Assembly (NCBI RefSeq): GCF_014873755.1
Contig: NZ_JADBEG010000001.1
Location: 8,592,501 to 8,656,500, forward strand
From: Amycolatopsis lexingtonensis
GTDB taxonomy: Bacteria; Actinomycetota; Actinomycetes; Mycobacteriales; Pseudonocardiaceae
Direction: 5' to 3'
Length of the DNA: 64,000 nucleotides
The position numbers and the translations under genes are program-made. Below the pieces are notes generated by a model. It had not been told where the DNA came from, made no database searches, and worked only from the letters and a program-made list of their open reading frames with translations. Shown here piece after piece: positions 1 to 6,478 of this stretch (its first letter is position 1; each line of letters opens with the position of its first letter).

Positions 1-151
1 TCGGGACGGCTTCGCATTCAGGACTTTCAATTATTCCCTAACTATATTTCGTAAAGCAATTAGCTTTTCCACATCTAAAAAACCGACCGGTGGGCTTATC
101 TTCTAGAGAAACGCCACAGGAAAGTTGACGAAAAAATCTGTAGGGTAGCTC

Positions 152-319
152 TCAATAGGTCGACAGAACGCTGTCTTGAGACTTTGACAGAGTTGACATC
201 GACTGGCTTTTGCGTATCTCGATGCTGCGCCTGAGTTCCTTGAAGAACTCGACGTTCATGGCAAGCTCAGCATTCTCCTGATGCTTGCCGACGATTGTCT
301 TGCGGGAGTTTCGAGGCAT
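152..319 (-). CDS. Small unknown protein, 55 aa
   Basis: I do not recognise this gene. The frame opens with ATG at 319, six bases after a near-perfect ribosome binding site (GGAGG at 326-330), and closes with TGA at 152-154. The product is basic and polar, begins MPRNSRKTIV and has no membrane segment; a helical middle part (about residues 15-37, with FFKELRRSIEIRK) could be amphipathic. The strong binding site is the main reason to accept such a short gene. It lies in an AT-richer stretch at the left edge of an accessory region and is transcribed in the same direction as the small genes to its right. Function unknown. Confidence 0.55.
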   Translation of the reverse strand: MPRNSRKTIVGKHQENAELAMNVEFFKELRRSIEIRKSQSMSTLSKSQDSVLSTY

Positions 320-379
320 AGTTGTCCTCCTTCGCGAATAGGAGATTTGTGCGGCGCCCGTCTGGAAGCGCGACGTTCT

Positions 380-541
380 CTAGTGCTTCACTGCTGAGAT
401 GAGCACCGCGACCGCCAAGGTGAACAGCAGCAGCGGCACGAGCATGGCGGCTACCGGCTCAAACACGATGATGCCGATGCCGACGAGCGTGAAAAGGGCG
501 AGCAGCCGCACTGGCTGCCGCTCGCCTCGACGGCGCGTCAT
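380..541 (-). CDS. Small two-helix membrane protein, 53 aa
   Basis: The ATG at 541 overlaps the stop of the preceding gene as ATGA, a typical sign of translational coupling. The product starts MTRRRGERQP and then has two hydrophobic stretches (about residues 12-27 and 31-49) separated by a short turn with FEPVA, so it is probably a two-span inner membrane protein with basic residues on the cytoplasmic side. It is the last gene of a run of five overlapping or closely spaced genes reading leftwards from 1806. No family is recognised. The overlap and composition make it a real gene; the role is unknown. Confidence 0.6.
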   Translation of the reverse strand: MTRRRGERQPVRLLALFTLVGIGIIVFEPVAAMLVPLLLFTLAVAVLISAVKH

Positions 542-783
542 CGTCGCCTACTCGCGACGACCCAGCCCAGTCCGGCCAGGATGAGAACGGCCGCGATGGG
601 CCCGAGCGCCGGGCTCAAGATGCTGATGAGCGTGGCCCACCCCTGATCCAGCGCGTTCATCAGCACCGGCGGTAGAACCGGACGCAAGATGAGCTCGGTC
701 AGGCGCATGACGACGCCGACGAGCAGAAGTCCGGCCAGGACACCGAGGCATCGGCCGATGACGGTCACGAGGACGGGCCGCAT
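538..783 (-). CDS. Small membrane protein, 81 aa
   Basis: The product starts MRPVLVTVIG and is strongly hydrophobic, with membrane segments at about residues 3-26 and 50-76 and a basic SRRR tail, so a two-span membrane protein is likely. The start codon overlaps the stop of the upstream gene (TAATG) and its own stop overlaps the next start (ATGA), placing it in the middle of a coupled run. I do not recognise a family. Such short membrane proteins are common in actinomycete integrative elements, where some act in conjugal spread, but nothing in the sequence proves that here. Confidence 0.65.
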   Translation of the reverse strand: MRPVLVTVIGRCLGVLAGLLLVGVVMRLTELILRPVLPPVLMNALDQGWATLISILSPALGPIAAVLILAGLGWVVASRRR

Positions 784-1031
784 TACCGGCCTCTGGCCTG
801 ACGCTGGCGGTCGGCGGCGTCGAGCAGGGCTTTGGTCTGTCGCCAGTGCTCGACAGACAGCCGCAGGCTTTCGCGGAACATCCGTCGGTCAGCCGCCGCG
901 ATCGACCGGTAGATGTACCAGCGCCGCCGGAGCCTGTCCCAGGCGTCCCATGCGAGCATCCAGCCGATGAACAGCAGGACCAGTACGAACACGACGCCGA
1001 GGCCGGCCGCGACGTACAGCCAGGTCATCAC
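783..1031 (-). CDS. Small membrane-anchored protein, 82 aa
   Basis: One membrane segment (about residues 4-28, ending WMLAWDAWD) is followed by a soluble, very basic helical tail with several Arg-rich turns, so this is probably an N-terminally anchored cytoplasmic protein. The start can be GTG at 1031 or ATG at 1028; both overlap the stop of the upstream gene. Its stop shares bases with the start of the 81-residue membrane protein downstream. Unknown family; the role is probably shared with the two coupled membrane proteins that follow. Confidence 0.65.
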   Translation of the reverse strand: MMTWLYVAAGLGVVFVLVLLFIGWMLAWDAWDRLRRRWYIYRSIAAADRRMFRESLRLSVEHWRQTKALLDAADRQRQARGR

Positions 1032-1333
1032 AGCGTGCCCATCTTGCGCACCGTCGACCGAGCCACGTGCACGTAGTCGTCCACGAAGCCGGACAGGTGG
1101 TCCGCGATCACCGGGTCACTGGCGGCCAGGCGAGCTTCAAGGGCCGACAGCAGCGAGGCGCGCGTCATTGCCTCGGCGACGACGTACGCCACCGCTTGAA
1201 CGTGGGCGGCACCCACCAGGCCATTGATCTGCGGCTGATCGACCTCGGTCTGTACGGCCCGCGTCAGTCGTCGCCGTGGCGGCGTCAGTGGGACCAGCTC
1301 CACGGCTTGCTTGGCCGGAACGAGTTCAGACAT
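1028..1333 (-). CDS. Unknown helical protein, 101 aa
   Basis: I chose the ATG at 1333 (MSELVPAKQ) because a GAGGAG lies seven bases upstream; the same frame is open further upstream but without a better site. The product is soluble, with a Pro/Arg-rich N-terminus and a mostly helical second half containing AHVQAVAYVVAEAMTRASLLSALEA. No known motif is seen. It is followed, with overlap, by the three small membrane proteins and preceded by a hairpin and the 137-residue gene, so all five are likely one operon. Confidence 0.65.
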   Translation of the reverse strand: MSELVPAKQAVELVPLTPPRRRLTRAVQTEVDQPQINGLVGAAHVQAVAYVVAEAMTRASLLSALEARLAASDPVIADHLSGFVDDYVHVARSTVRKMGTL

Positions 1334-1358
1334 CTCGCTTCTCCTCTCGATATAGAGA

Positions 1359-1383
1359 AGCCCGGCGCACCTCACGCCAGGCT
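1359..1383 (-). terminator. Hairpin between two operon genes, possible attenuator
   Basis: On the minus strand the RNA would form a 9-pair stem (AGCCTGGCG with CGCCGGGCT, one G-U pair) with a 7-base loop, then TCTCTATAT. It sits between the stop of the 137-residue gene and the binding site of the 101-residue gene. The tail is only partly U-rich, so it may act as a weak terminator or as an mRNA stability element rather than a full stop. Confidence 0.35.
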
Positions 1384-1392
1384 CGTGGCGTG

Positions 1393-1806
1393 TTAGTACG
1401 GCCGGTTGGTGATCAGCGACTGGTAGGACTCCTCGATGGCGGCGAGCTGGTCCATCACGTCTGGGTGGAACTCGGCCGCCAGCGCGATTTGCCGCGCGAT
1501 TGCGCGCACCGGCTGCTCGACGACCTTCAGAACCCACAGACTCCAGGTCGTGCGATCGCGCGGCACTGTCATGCCCCCCGCCAGCCAGTCGGCGGCGGCA
1601 GGCCAGTCGTCCAGCTCCCAGTCGAGGTCGAACGTGCCGTGGTCGTACAACTTGAACACGTCGGCCCAGGCCCGGTCGAGCTCTGTCACGTGTTCGCGTG
1701 CGGACTCTCCGTACACCTGCAAGAGACGGGTGCCGATAAGGCTTACCTCCTCACGTAGCACCGCGAGGTTCCTGGCCCGGTACTCCCGGTAAGCGATCTT
1801 GGTCAT
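1393..1806 (-). CDS. Unknown soluble protein, 137 aa
   Basis: The ATG at 1806 follows GAGGAG by five bases, so the start is firm. The product begins MTKIAYREYRARNLAVLREE and is predicted soluble and largely helical, with a Trp-rich centre (ELDDWPAAADWLAGG and TTWSLWVLK). It resembles the many conserved hypothetical proteins that accompany actinomycete mobile elements, but I cannot name a family. It is the first gene of the leftward run of small genes; the 320 bases to its right would hold the promoter. Confidence 0.65.
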   Translation of the reverse strand: MTKIAYREYRARNLAVLREEVSLIGTRLLQVYGESAREHVTELDRAWADVFKLYDHGTFDLDWELDDWPAAADWLAGGMTVPRDRTTWSLWVLKVVEQPVRAIARQIALAAEFHPDVMDQLAAIEESYQSLITNRPY

Positions 1807-2123
1807 CGGTGCTCCTCACTTGAACCCGCGTCCGGCGGGACGGCCCGAGCGGCCGCATCTTCTGGTCTAAAGGAGTCATTCCGGACGGGACTAAGCACCG
1901 GATTCCGCATTACCGCAGGTCAGGACCTCGACAGTCCATCTAGATAACAAGTCGGCAACGAGTGGTACGACGCATGTGAGAGGATGGACGATCCCATAGA
2001 TCGATCGGAGGTGACGCCTAGCGCGAAACGACATCAACCACCAATCAAGTGTTGAAAACGAGAGTCAGTAGCGCTTGATCTGCTCCCGCAACGATTCCGC
2101 TAGTACGGAGGGAGGTGCATCAA
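1807..2123. other. Gene-free divergent region
   Basis: These 317 bases separate the leftward operon starting at 1806 from the rightward paralogous genes. They are clearly less GC-rich than the core chromosome. I see no coding frame and no convincing long repeat. Promoters for both directions should lie here. A GGAGGGAGG at 2107-2115 is the ribosome binding site for the short frame at 2124. Confidence 0.4.
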
Positions 2124-2207
2124 ATGATTTGTAGTTCTATCGTCGTTGTTGGTCCTTATTCGCAGCGGCAGACTCGTGAGCATCCGGTCACAAAAAGAAG
2201 CGGCTAA
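2124..2207 (+). CDS. Possible 27-codon leader frame upstream of the 159-aa gene
   Basis: ATG at 2124 lies eight bases after a strong GGAGGGAGG and opens a 27-codon frame (MICSSIVVVG...) that ends in TAA at 2205-2207. The next gene can start with GTG at 2215, seven bases later, so translation could be passed on. Either this is a genuine leader peptide, or the downstream gene once began at this ATG and has suffered a frameshift. The binding site is strong evidence of translation, but a function for the peptide is not supported. Confidence 0.35.
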   Translation: MICSSIVVVGPYSQRQTREHPVTKRSG

Positions 2208-2214
2208 CGGGTGC

Positions 2215-2694
2215 GTGAAAGAAACACCTGAGTGGGTTACGGCACAAGTGGCCAACCTATTTGACAAGGAAGGAATGGGTGTAAATCAGCTTCGTGGCAG
2301 TGAAGCACGCGAACTTGTGCAGTTGATTTGCCCAGCAGGTCGGTTCCCAGGAAAGTCGAAACAGCAGTTAGCCGACGAGTTAGGCGAAGAGCTTCTTCGC
2401 CTGTTGCCGGAAGTGGCGACGGTGCTTGTGGCTCACATCATGACGCGGTACAGAAAGAAAGCTCGCCGAGAGCTTCGTGGCGATATTCACGCGGCAGCGA
2501 AAGAAGCGTTGCTGATTTTGTTTGGCCTCCGTGGCAGCGCATCTGCTAACTTATCGTCCGCAGATCGCCGAGATAAGGCGACCGGGCGACTGCGACGAGC
2601 TGGTATCCACATGGAGCCCGAGACGTTCAGCAAGAACTATCAAGACGCCTGCATTGAGGCTCTGGGCAATTGCCTCTACGAGCTAATTAAATAG
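2215..2694 (+). CDS. Unknown protein, first of two tandem paralogues, 159 aa
   Basis: The likely start is GTG at 2215 (VKETPEWV); an upstream TTG at 2146 in the same frame is possible. The product is soluble and helical and resembles the protein encoded at 2888-3427. Both have a TPEW motif near the N-terminus, a central basic helix followed by LFGLRG or LFGLSG, then a KA..R..GI.PE.FS+...AC pattern near the C-terminus. I do not know this family. The C-terminal pattern looks like a small helical DNA-binding or protein-binding unit, but that is only an impression. A clear terminator follows at 2711-2743. Confidence 0.6.
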   Translation: MKETPEWVTAQVANLFDKEGMGVNQLRGSEARELVQLICPAGRFPGKSKQQLADELGEELLRLLPEVATVLVAHIMTRYRKKARRELRGDIHAAAKEALLILFGLRGSASANLSSADRRDKATGRLRRAGIHMEPETFSKNYQDACIEALGNCLYELIK

Positions 2695-2710
2695 AACGCC
2701 TAGAGGTAGC

Positions 2711-2743
2711 CCCGCGACGCCAATCGGCATCGCGGGTTTTTTT
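2711..2743 (+). terminator. Rho-independent terminator
   Basis: CCCGCGA (2711-2717) pairs with TCGCGGG (2730-2736), continued by GCC/GGC across one mismatch and a 4-base AATC loop, and is followed by seven T (2737-2743). It ends the 159-residue gene. Confidence 0.9.
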
Positions 2744-2756
2744 GTGCCGTTGACTA

Positions 2757-2784
2757 TTGACCGTAACGATAAAACCTGTATTAA
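2757..2784 (+). promoter_or_regulatory. Promoter candidate for the second paralogue
   Basis: TTGACC at 2757-2762 and TATTAA at 2779-2784 are separated by 16 bases, close to the vegetative sigma consensus. They lie directly after the terminator of the first paralogue, so the second gene appears to have its own promoter. Confidence 0.5.
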
Positions 2785-2887
2785 TAGTTGGGTTGCGAGC
2801 CAATGCTCAGACTCTTTGGTTTCGGCGGATGCACACTGCAAGTCAGCCCTGATTTGCGGTGACCATCGTCCGACGCTTGGGAGCACC

Positions 2888-3427
2888 TTGGGGTACATAG
2901 ACGATCACAGGCCACCTGAAGGCTGGTCGACCGATACGCCCGAATGGTTTGAGGAGCAGGCCACCGCCTTGCTGGCCAAACTACTGGAGCACGGCGCTCA
3001 GGTGGATTGCATCCTCCGGGATGCGCCTGAGTTTGTCGACATCTTTGTGGCTCCGGAGTCGCATCCGAACTTGAGTCAGCCGGAGCGGGCGCTAATCTTG
3101 GAGCGAAAGCTGCTGGCTGCCATGCGTCGCTGCGCCTACCGGTCCCGCAGATACCGCGGGATGGATTCAGTACTCTTTGGCCTTTCTGGCCCAAGTCACG
3201 TGCGCCGCGCTCCATTGAAGGAGCGTAAGGCGGCAGCCGCTCGGCATTGTGGCATCAAACCGGAAAGCTTTAGCAGACGCCATATAACCGCTTGTGTCCA
3301 GTCCATTGCCGTAAACTTCGAGCAAATTGAGCGTCCCAGCGACTACGAGCTGTCTGATCCGAAACTCCGCAAAAGAAGAGAGCTTGAGCAAGCTAGAATC
3401 TATAAGGGCTTCGAGCGGCCTGTGTAG
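2888..3427 (+). CDS. Unknown protein, second of two tandem paralogues, 179 aa
   Basis: The frame is open from 2744, but the best start is TTG at 2888 (LGYIDDHRPPEG), four bases after GGGAG and downstream of the candidate promoter; TTG at 2819 is an alternative. The protein shares TPEW, the LFGL.G motif and the GI.PE.FS...AC pattern with its neighbour at 2215-2694 and adds a charged C-terminal helix rich in Lys, Arg and Glu. Family not recognised. The pair probably arose by tandem duplication and then diverged strongly. A terminator follows at 3459-3485. Confidence 0.6.
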   Translation: MGYIDDHRPPEGWSTDTPEWFEEQATALLAKLLEHGAQVDCILRDAPEFVDIFVAPESHPNLSQPERALILERKLLAAMRRCAYRSRRYRGMDSVLFGLSGPSHVRRAPLKERKAAAARHCGIKPESFSRRHITACVQSIAVNFEQIERPSDYELSDPKLRKRRELEQARIYKGFERPV

Positions 3428-3458
3428 GTCAGCTTCGCGTCTGGCTTAACTACTATTC

Positions 3459-3485
3459 GCCCAGCCGGTACCGGTTGGGCTTTTT
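3459..3485 (+). terminator. Rho-independent terminator
   Basis: GCCCAGCCGG (3459-3468) and CCGGTTGGGC (3471-3480) pair around TA, with one G-U pair, and are followed by five T. It closes the transcription unit of the second paralogue. Confidence 0.85.
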
Positions 3486-3579
3486 CTATACTTTCTCGTG
3501 AGGTGCGAATCGTCTCCACATTAAATGAGGCTCCTGCAGACCCAGCCGGTCCGCAAGAGCCTCATTGCTGCCTCTTCCG

Positions 3580-4755
3580 CTACAACGGCAGCGACCACCG
3601 CGTGTCCGAGGCCGGAAGGGCCACGACCTGTTCGCCGCCGGGTCTGATCAAGATGGTGAAGTCCTCCGGACGCGGCTGCCCGAGCCGGAGCCACTGCTCG
3701 TGCGCGGCCTCCAGTTCGTCCCACAGCTGCCGGTCACCGCCTTGCGTGACCTGGCGGTCAGCGGCGGGATCACCGGGGGTGACCTCAACGCGAGCCCATG
3801 CTCCGGTGCCGGGGTCCGTGACGCAGAAGTAGATGGGACCGTCCGTGACCTTGACGTGCCCGGACTCGGTTCCGGGCATCGCCAGCTGGGCGAAGAACGC
3901 GAACACCCGCCCGCGCTCACGCAGCGCCCCCGGAGCCAGCCGGGTCGTACGGGATTTGCCGGCCTCGTGAACAGCGCGGCTGGACAGCTCGGGCAGGAGG
4001 CGGAAGGGCTGGTCAGGGCTTCGCAGCGGCATGAAGTTCAACTTCGTGGGTAAGAACTGGCCGCGGGCGGACTGGTCGGAACCCACGGTCAGCCGGGCGA
4101 GGTTGCCAGCGAAAGCGCCGCGGATGTCCGTGAGGATGGTCCCGCCGGGCCGGGTCTGGGCGAGCCAGGCCGGAGGCACCTTCCGCAGCGACGCCGTAGC
4201 AATGATCCGGTCGTACGGCGCGCGCTCCGGGTAGCCGCCGTACCCGTCCGCCACTGCGAGCCTCGGGGCCAAGCCGAGAGCGTCCAGCCGCTCGCGGGCT
4301 TGGTCCACGTACGCCGGGTTGACGTCAACGGAAGTCACCGACTCAGACCCCAGCCGGTGCGACAGCAAGGCGGCGGTCCACCCGGTGCCGGTCCCGATCT
4401 CTAGTACCGAGTCGCCCTCGGTGGCCCCGCTCTGCTCCAGCATGGTGGCAACAACGGTCGGGGCGGAACACGAGCTGACGAGCACGCCCTGCTCGTCAAA
4501 GTCGGTCAGCAGGGCCTCATCGTGGTAGACCGCGCGCAGCCAGTCCTCTTGCCGCTCGGGGTCGGCGGCATAGTGGGACTGGCCGCCCAGGTTGTCCGGC
4601 AGGGTGAAGCGCGGTACGAACAGGTGCCGCGGGGTCTCCTCGAAGGCCGCGCGCCACGCGGGCGTGGTCAGCACTCCCTTGTCGGCGAGTTGCCGGATCA
4701 ATGCCTGGTTGAGTTCGTCGGCCAGCTGCTGCAGGCGGTGGTCGAGGTCGGTCAC
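3580..4755 (-). CDS. Protein-isoaspartate O-methyltransferase homologue of a graspetide cluster
   Basis: This 391-residue AdoMet enzyme is predicted to methylate an Asp side chain in the modified precursor; the ester would then collapse to an aspartimide, as shown for fuscimiditide and amycolimiditide. The PIMT core occupies roughly residues 1-220: a VSSCSAPTVVATML segment (about 93-106) corresponds to the family's substrate-site loop, and LEIGTGTGW (118-126) is the AdoMet motif I. About 170 further residues form a C-terminal extension that ordinary PIMT repair enzymes lack and peptide-modifying ones have. The start is GTG at 4755, overlapping the ligase stop as GTGA, with GGAGAAG just upstream, so the two enzymes are translationally coupled. 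A housekeeping repair role is less likely because of the extension and the coupling. Confidence 0.85.
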   Translation of the reverse strand: MTDLDHRLQQLADELNQALIRQLADKGVLTTPAWRAAFEETPRHLFVPRFTLPDNLGGQSHYAADPERQEDWLRAVYHDEALLTDFDEQGVLVSSCSAPTVVATMLEQSGATEGDSVLEIGTGTGWTAALLSHRLGSESVTSVDVNPAYVDQARERLDALGLAPRLAVADGYGGYPERAPYDRIIATASLRKVPPAWLAQTRPGGTILTDIRGAFAGNLARLTVGSDQSARGQFLPTKLNFMPLRSPDQPFRLLPELSSRAVHEAGKSRTTRLAPGALRERGRVFAFFAQLAMPGTESGHVKVTDGPIYFCVTDPGTGAWARVEVTPGDPAADRQVTQGGDRQLWDELEAAHEQWLRLGQPRPEDFTILIRPGGEQVVALPASDTRWSLPL

Positions 4756-5720
4756 AGGGCTTCTCCTGTCAGGTGCGCGGCCAAGGCCGCGGCGATGGGA
4801 AGCCCGGTCGCTTCCTCGATCCAACCCCATTGGCCGCCCGGCTTCAGGTCGACGAAGTGGTGCTGGCCATCTGCGGTCACGACGAAGTCGGCCGCGGCAA
4901 AGACCAGGCCGAGCCGGTCCAGTAGGGCCAGCAGGGCGGCTTCGACCTCGCCCGGCAGGTCTACCGGCTCGTAGCGCAACCCGGCGTAGTTCGTCCGCCA
5001 GTCGATGGCACCTCCCTCCGGCGACAAGATGTTGGCGGCGAACACCCGCCGGCCGACCACGGTTGCCCGCACGTCGCCGACTTTCGGCACCCGCGTTTGG
5101 AACTGGTGCGCCGTCAGGGCTACGCGTGGGTCGGCCAGGTCCGAGGTCGCCACTTCGGTCGTGGGGATGAACGCCACCCGGTTGCCATCCGCAACGGTGG
5201 CGGAGGCCAGGGCTTTGTACACCGCTAGCCCGAGAAAGGTGCTGTGCTCGGCGGCGTCCTCCGGGATGTTGGTGATCACGGTTCGCGGCACGGACAGCCC
5301 GCACGCGGCAGCGGCCTGGAGCTGCAGGGGCTTGTACTCAGCGTCAGCCGCCCGAGACGGGTGGTTGACCCAGGCGCACGGCAGGCTGAGGAGAAGCCCG
5401 CCGATGCCTCGACGGGCTTCCCGACCCGCGAACCGCTGCTCCGCATCGGTCATCGCCGCCGAGAACCTGAACATGGTCGGTCGGCGGACGTAGACGCTGC
5501 GGATGTCGCCCAGTTCAACGGCACGATCCACGCTGCGAATCTCACCGTGCCACGTGCCGTCGAACTGCGCACTCACTTGGAGCGAGAGCGGAAAGTCGGC
5601 AGTGTCGACGCGCAGCACCGAGGCGCCCCGGTTGGCCAGCTCCTTGACCACCAGGTCGGCCGTCGTGTCGGTGGCTTCGGTCAGCACCAGCACGGTGCTG
5701 GCAGCAGGTTGCGGGTTCAT
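4752..5720 (-). CDS. ATP-grasp peptide ligase (graspetide macrocyclase)
   Basis: The 322-residue protein belongs to the ATP-grasp RiPP maturases (the SAV_5884/TgmB type). They activate Asp or Glu side chains with ATP and join them to Thr/Ser hydroxyls or Lys amines to make macrolactones or lactams. The N-terminal third (to about residue 120) is the pre-ATP-grasp part. Lys169 in VYKAL, the HQFQTRVPK segment (205-213), DWRTNY (240-245) and FVDLKPGGQWGW (289-300) match the nucleotide and metal sites. Lys293 stands where the family usually has a metal-binding Asn, which is odd. I chose ATG at 5720 (MNPQPAAS); GTG at 5744 is an alternative. The precursor lies 29 bases upstream and the methyltransferase overlaps downstream. 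Confidence 0.9.
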   Translation of the reverse strand: MNPQPAASTVLVLTEATDTTADLVVKELANRGASVLRVDTADFPLSLQVSAQFDGTWHGEIRSVDRAVELGDIRSVYVRRPTMFRFSAAMTDAEQRFAGREARRGIGGLLLSLPCAWVNHPSRAADAEYKPLQLQAAAACGLSVPRTVITNIPEDAAEHSTFLGLAVYKALASATVADGNRVAFIPTTEVATSDLADPRVALTAHQFQTRVPKVGDVRATVVGRRVFAANILSPEGGAIDWRTNYAGLRYEPVDLPGEVEAALLALLDRLGLVFAAADFVVTADGQHHFVDLKPGGQWGWIEEATGLPIAAALAAHLTGEAL

Positions 5721-5749
5721 TAGCTTTAGCCTGTCTCTCCGCACGGCCG

Positions 5750-6001
5750 TTAGTCGTCGGTGACGTCGAAGGCCACGTCCTCGTCTTCCCCAGAGCCGTC
5801 GCTCGTCACCTCAGTGACGGCCTGAGTAGGGTCCTTCTTCGCGTTGGGGGTGCTGATGCGGTTGGGCGCGGTCCGCAGCGTGAGGCCGAAGGGCGTCACG
5901 GCAGTGTCCGAAATAGGCTCGGCCGTGGGCGTCCACCCCAACGGCGGCCCGAGCACAAACCGCTTGTCGGCGTCGGTGAGGGGCAGCTCAACTGTAGTCA
6001 T
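5750..6001 (-). CDS. Graspetide precursor peptide, 83 aa
   Basis: The gene is directly upstream of the ligase, starts with ATG at 6001 behind AGAGGAC, and has the size and layout of ATP-grasp-modified RiPP precursors. Residues 1-55 look like the leader; TPFGL at 36-40 resembles the conserved PFGL-type recognition motif of this class. The tail from residue 57 is the likely core: Thr59, Thr63, Thr66 and Ser67 are followed by Asp68-Gly69 and then by seven acidic residues (72-75, 79, 82, 83). Hydroxyl donors before and acid acceptors after one Asp-Gly is the pattern expected for nested ester rings with an aspartimide in the loop. Exact ring connections cannot be read from sequence. Confidence 0.85.
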   Translation of the reverse strand: MTTVELPLTDADKRFVLGPPLGWTPTAEPISDTAVTPFGLTLRTAPNRISTPNAKKDPTQAVTEVTSDGSGEDEDVAFDVTDD

Positions 6002-6027
6002 CTGTCCTCTTTCTGTTGTGATTCAAC

Positions 6028-6057
6028 AAAACCCCGGCCTGTCGGTTCAAGCCGGAG
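6028..6057 (-). terminator. Hairpin with T-run just before the precursor gene
   Basis: On the minus strand CTCCGGC and GCCGGGG form a 7-pair stem with one G-U pair and a 12-base loop, followed by TTTTG. It lies between the stop of the 138-residue membrane protein and the precursor start, leaving only 27 bases before the ATG. It may be a leaky terminator or attenuator that separates precursor expression from the upstream genes, or an mRNA-stabilising 5' structure. Confidence 0.45.
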
Positions 6058-6061
6058 GGCC

Positions 6062-6478
6062 TTAGGAGTCCGGATCGCCAGGCGGCCAACTTGGCGGTGG
6101 AGGTGGCCGGTCCGGCAGGTTGCGCAGACCTTGAAGCACCCGGGCGGCAAGATCGGCGGGCGGCGACGAGAGCGGGCGGCGCGGGTACGGCGTGGGCTTG
6201 CCGACGTAAGGCCGGGTTCGTTTCGGCAGTACCGGTGGTAGTTCCACGGTGGGCTCGTCGGCCGGGGCCGGCTGAATCCGGGGCAAGACTTCTGTGGGGG
6301 CGCTGGCGAAGTCGGCTGCGGCCTGCTCTCGCGCCAGGCGCTCTCGGATGCCGTCCACCGTCCGGTTCGGCTGAGCCCGGACGCGCCGGTTGTGCCAGGC
6401 GTCCGAGATGAGCACCACCAGCACCCAGACCACCGGCACCGCCATGACGACGAGCACCGCCAGCGCCCCGCCGTTCAC
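6062..6478 (-). CDS. Single-span membrane protein of unknown role, 138 aa
   Basis: GTG at 6478 overlaps the preceding stop as GTGA. Residues about 4-26 (ALAVLVVMAVPVVWVLVVLI) form one membrane helix, followed by a basic stretch and a long Pro-rich, disordered cytoplasmic tail ending in a run of prolines. No enzymatic motif is present. It is the last of four coupled genes between the XRE regulator and the graspetide precursor. Whether it belongs to RiPP export or to a separate island module is open. Confidence 0.65.
   Translation of the reverse strand: MNGGALAVLVVMAVPVVWVLVVLISDAWHNRRVRAQPNRTVDGIRERLAREQAAADFASAPTEVLPRIQPAPADEPTVELPPVLPKRTRPYVGKPTPYPRRPLSSPPADLAARVLQGLRNLPDRPPPPPSWPPGDPDS

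Noticed and set aside
3580..4755. Housekeeping protein-repair PIMT
   Set aside because: The long C-terminal extension and the 4-base overlap with the RiPP ligase fit the peptide-modifying group better.
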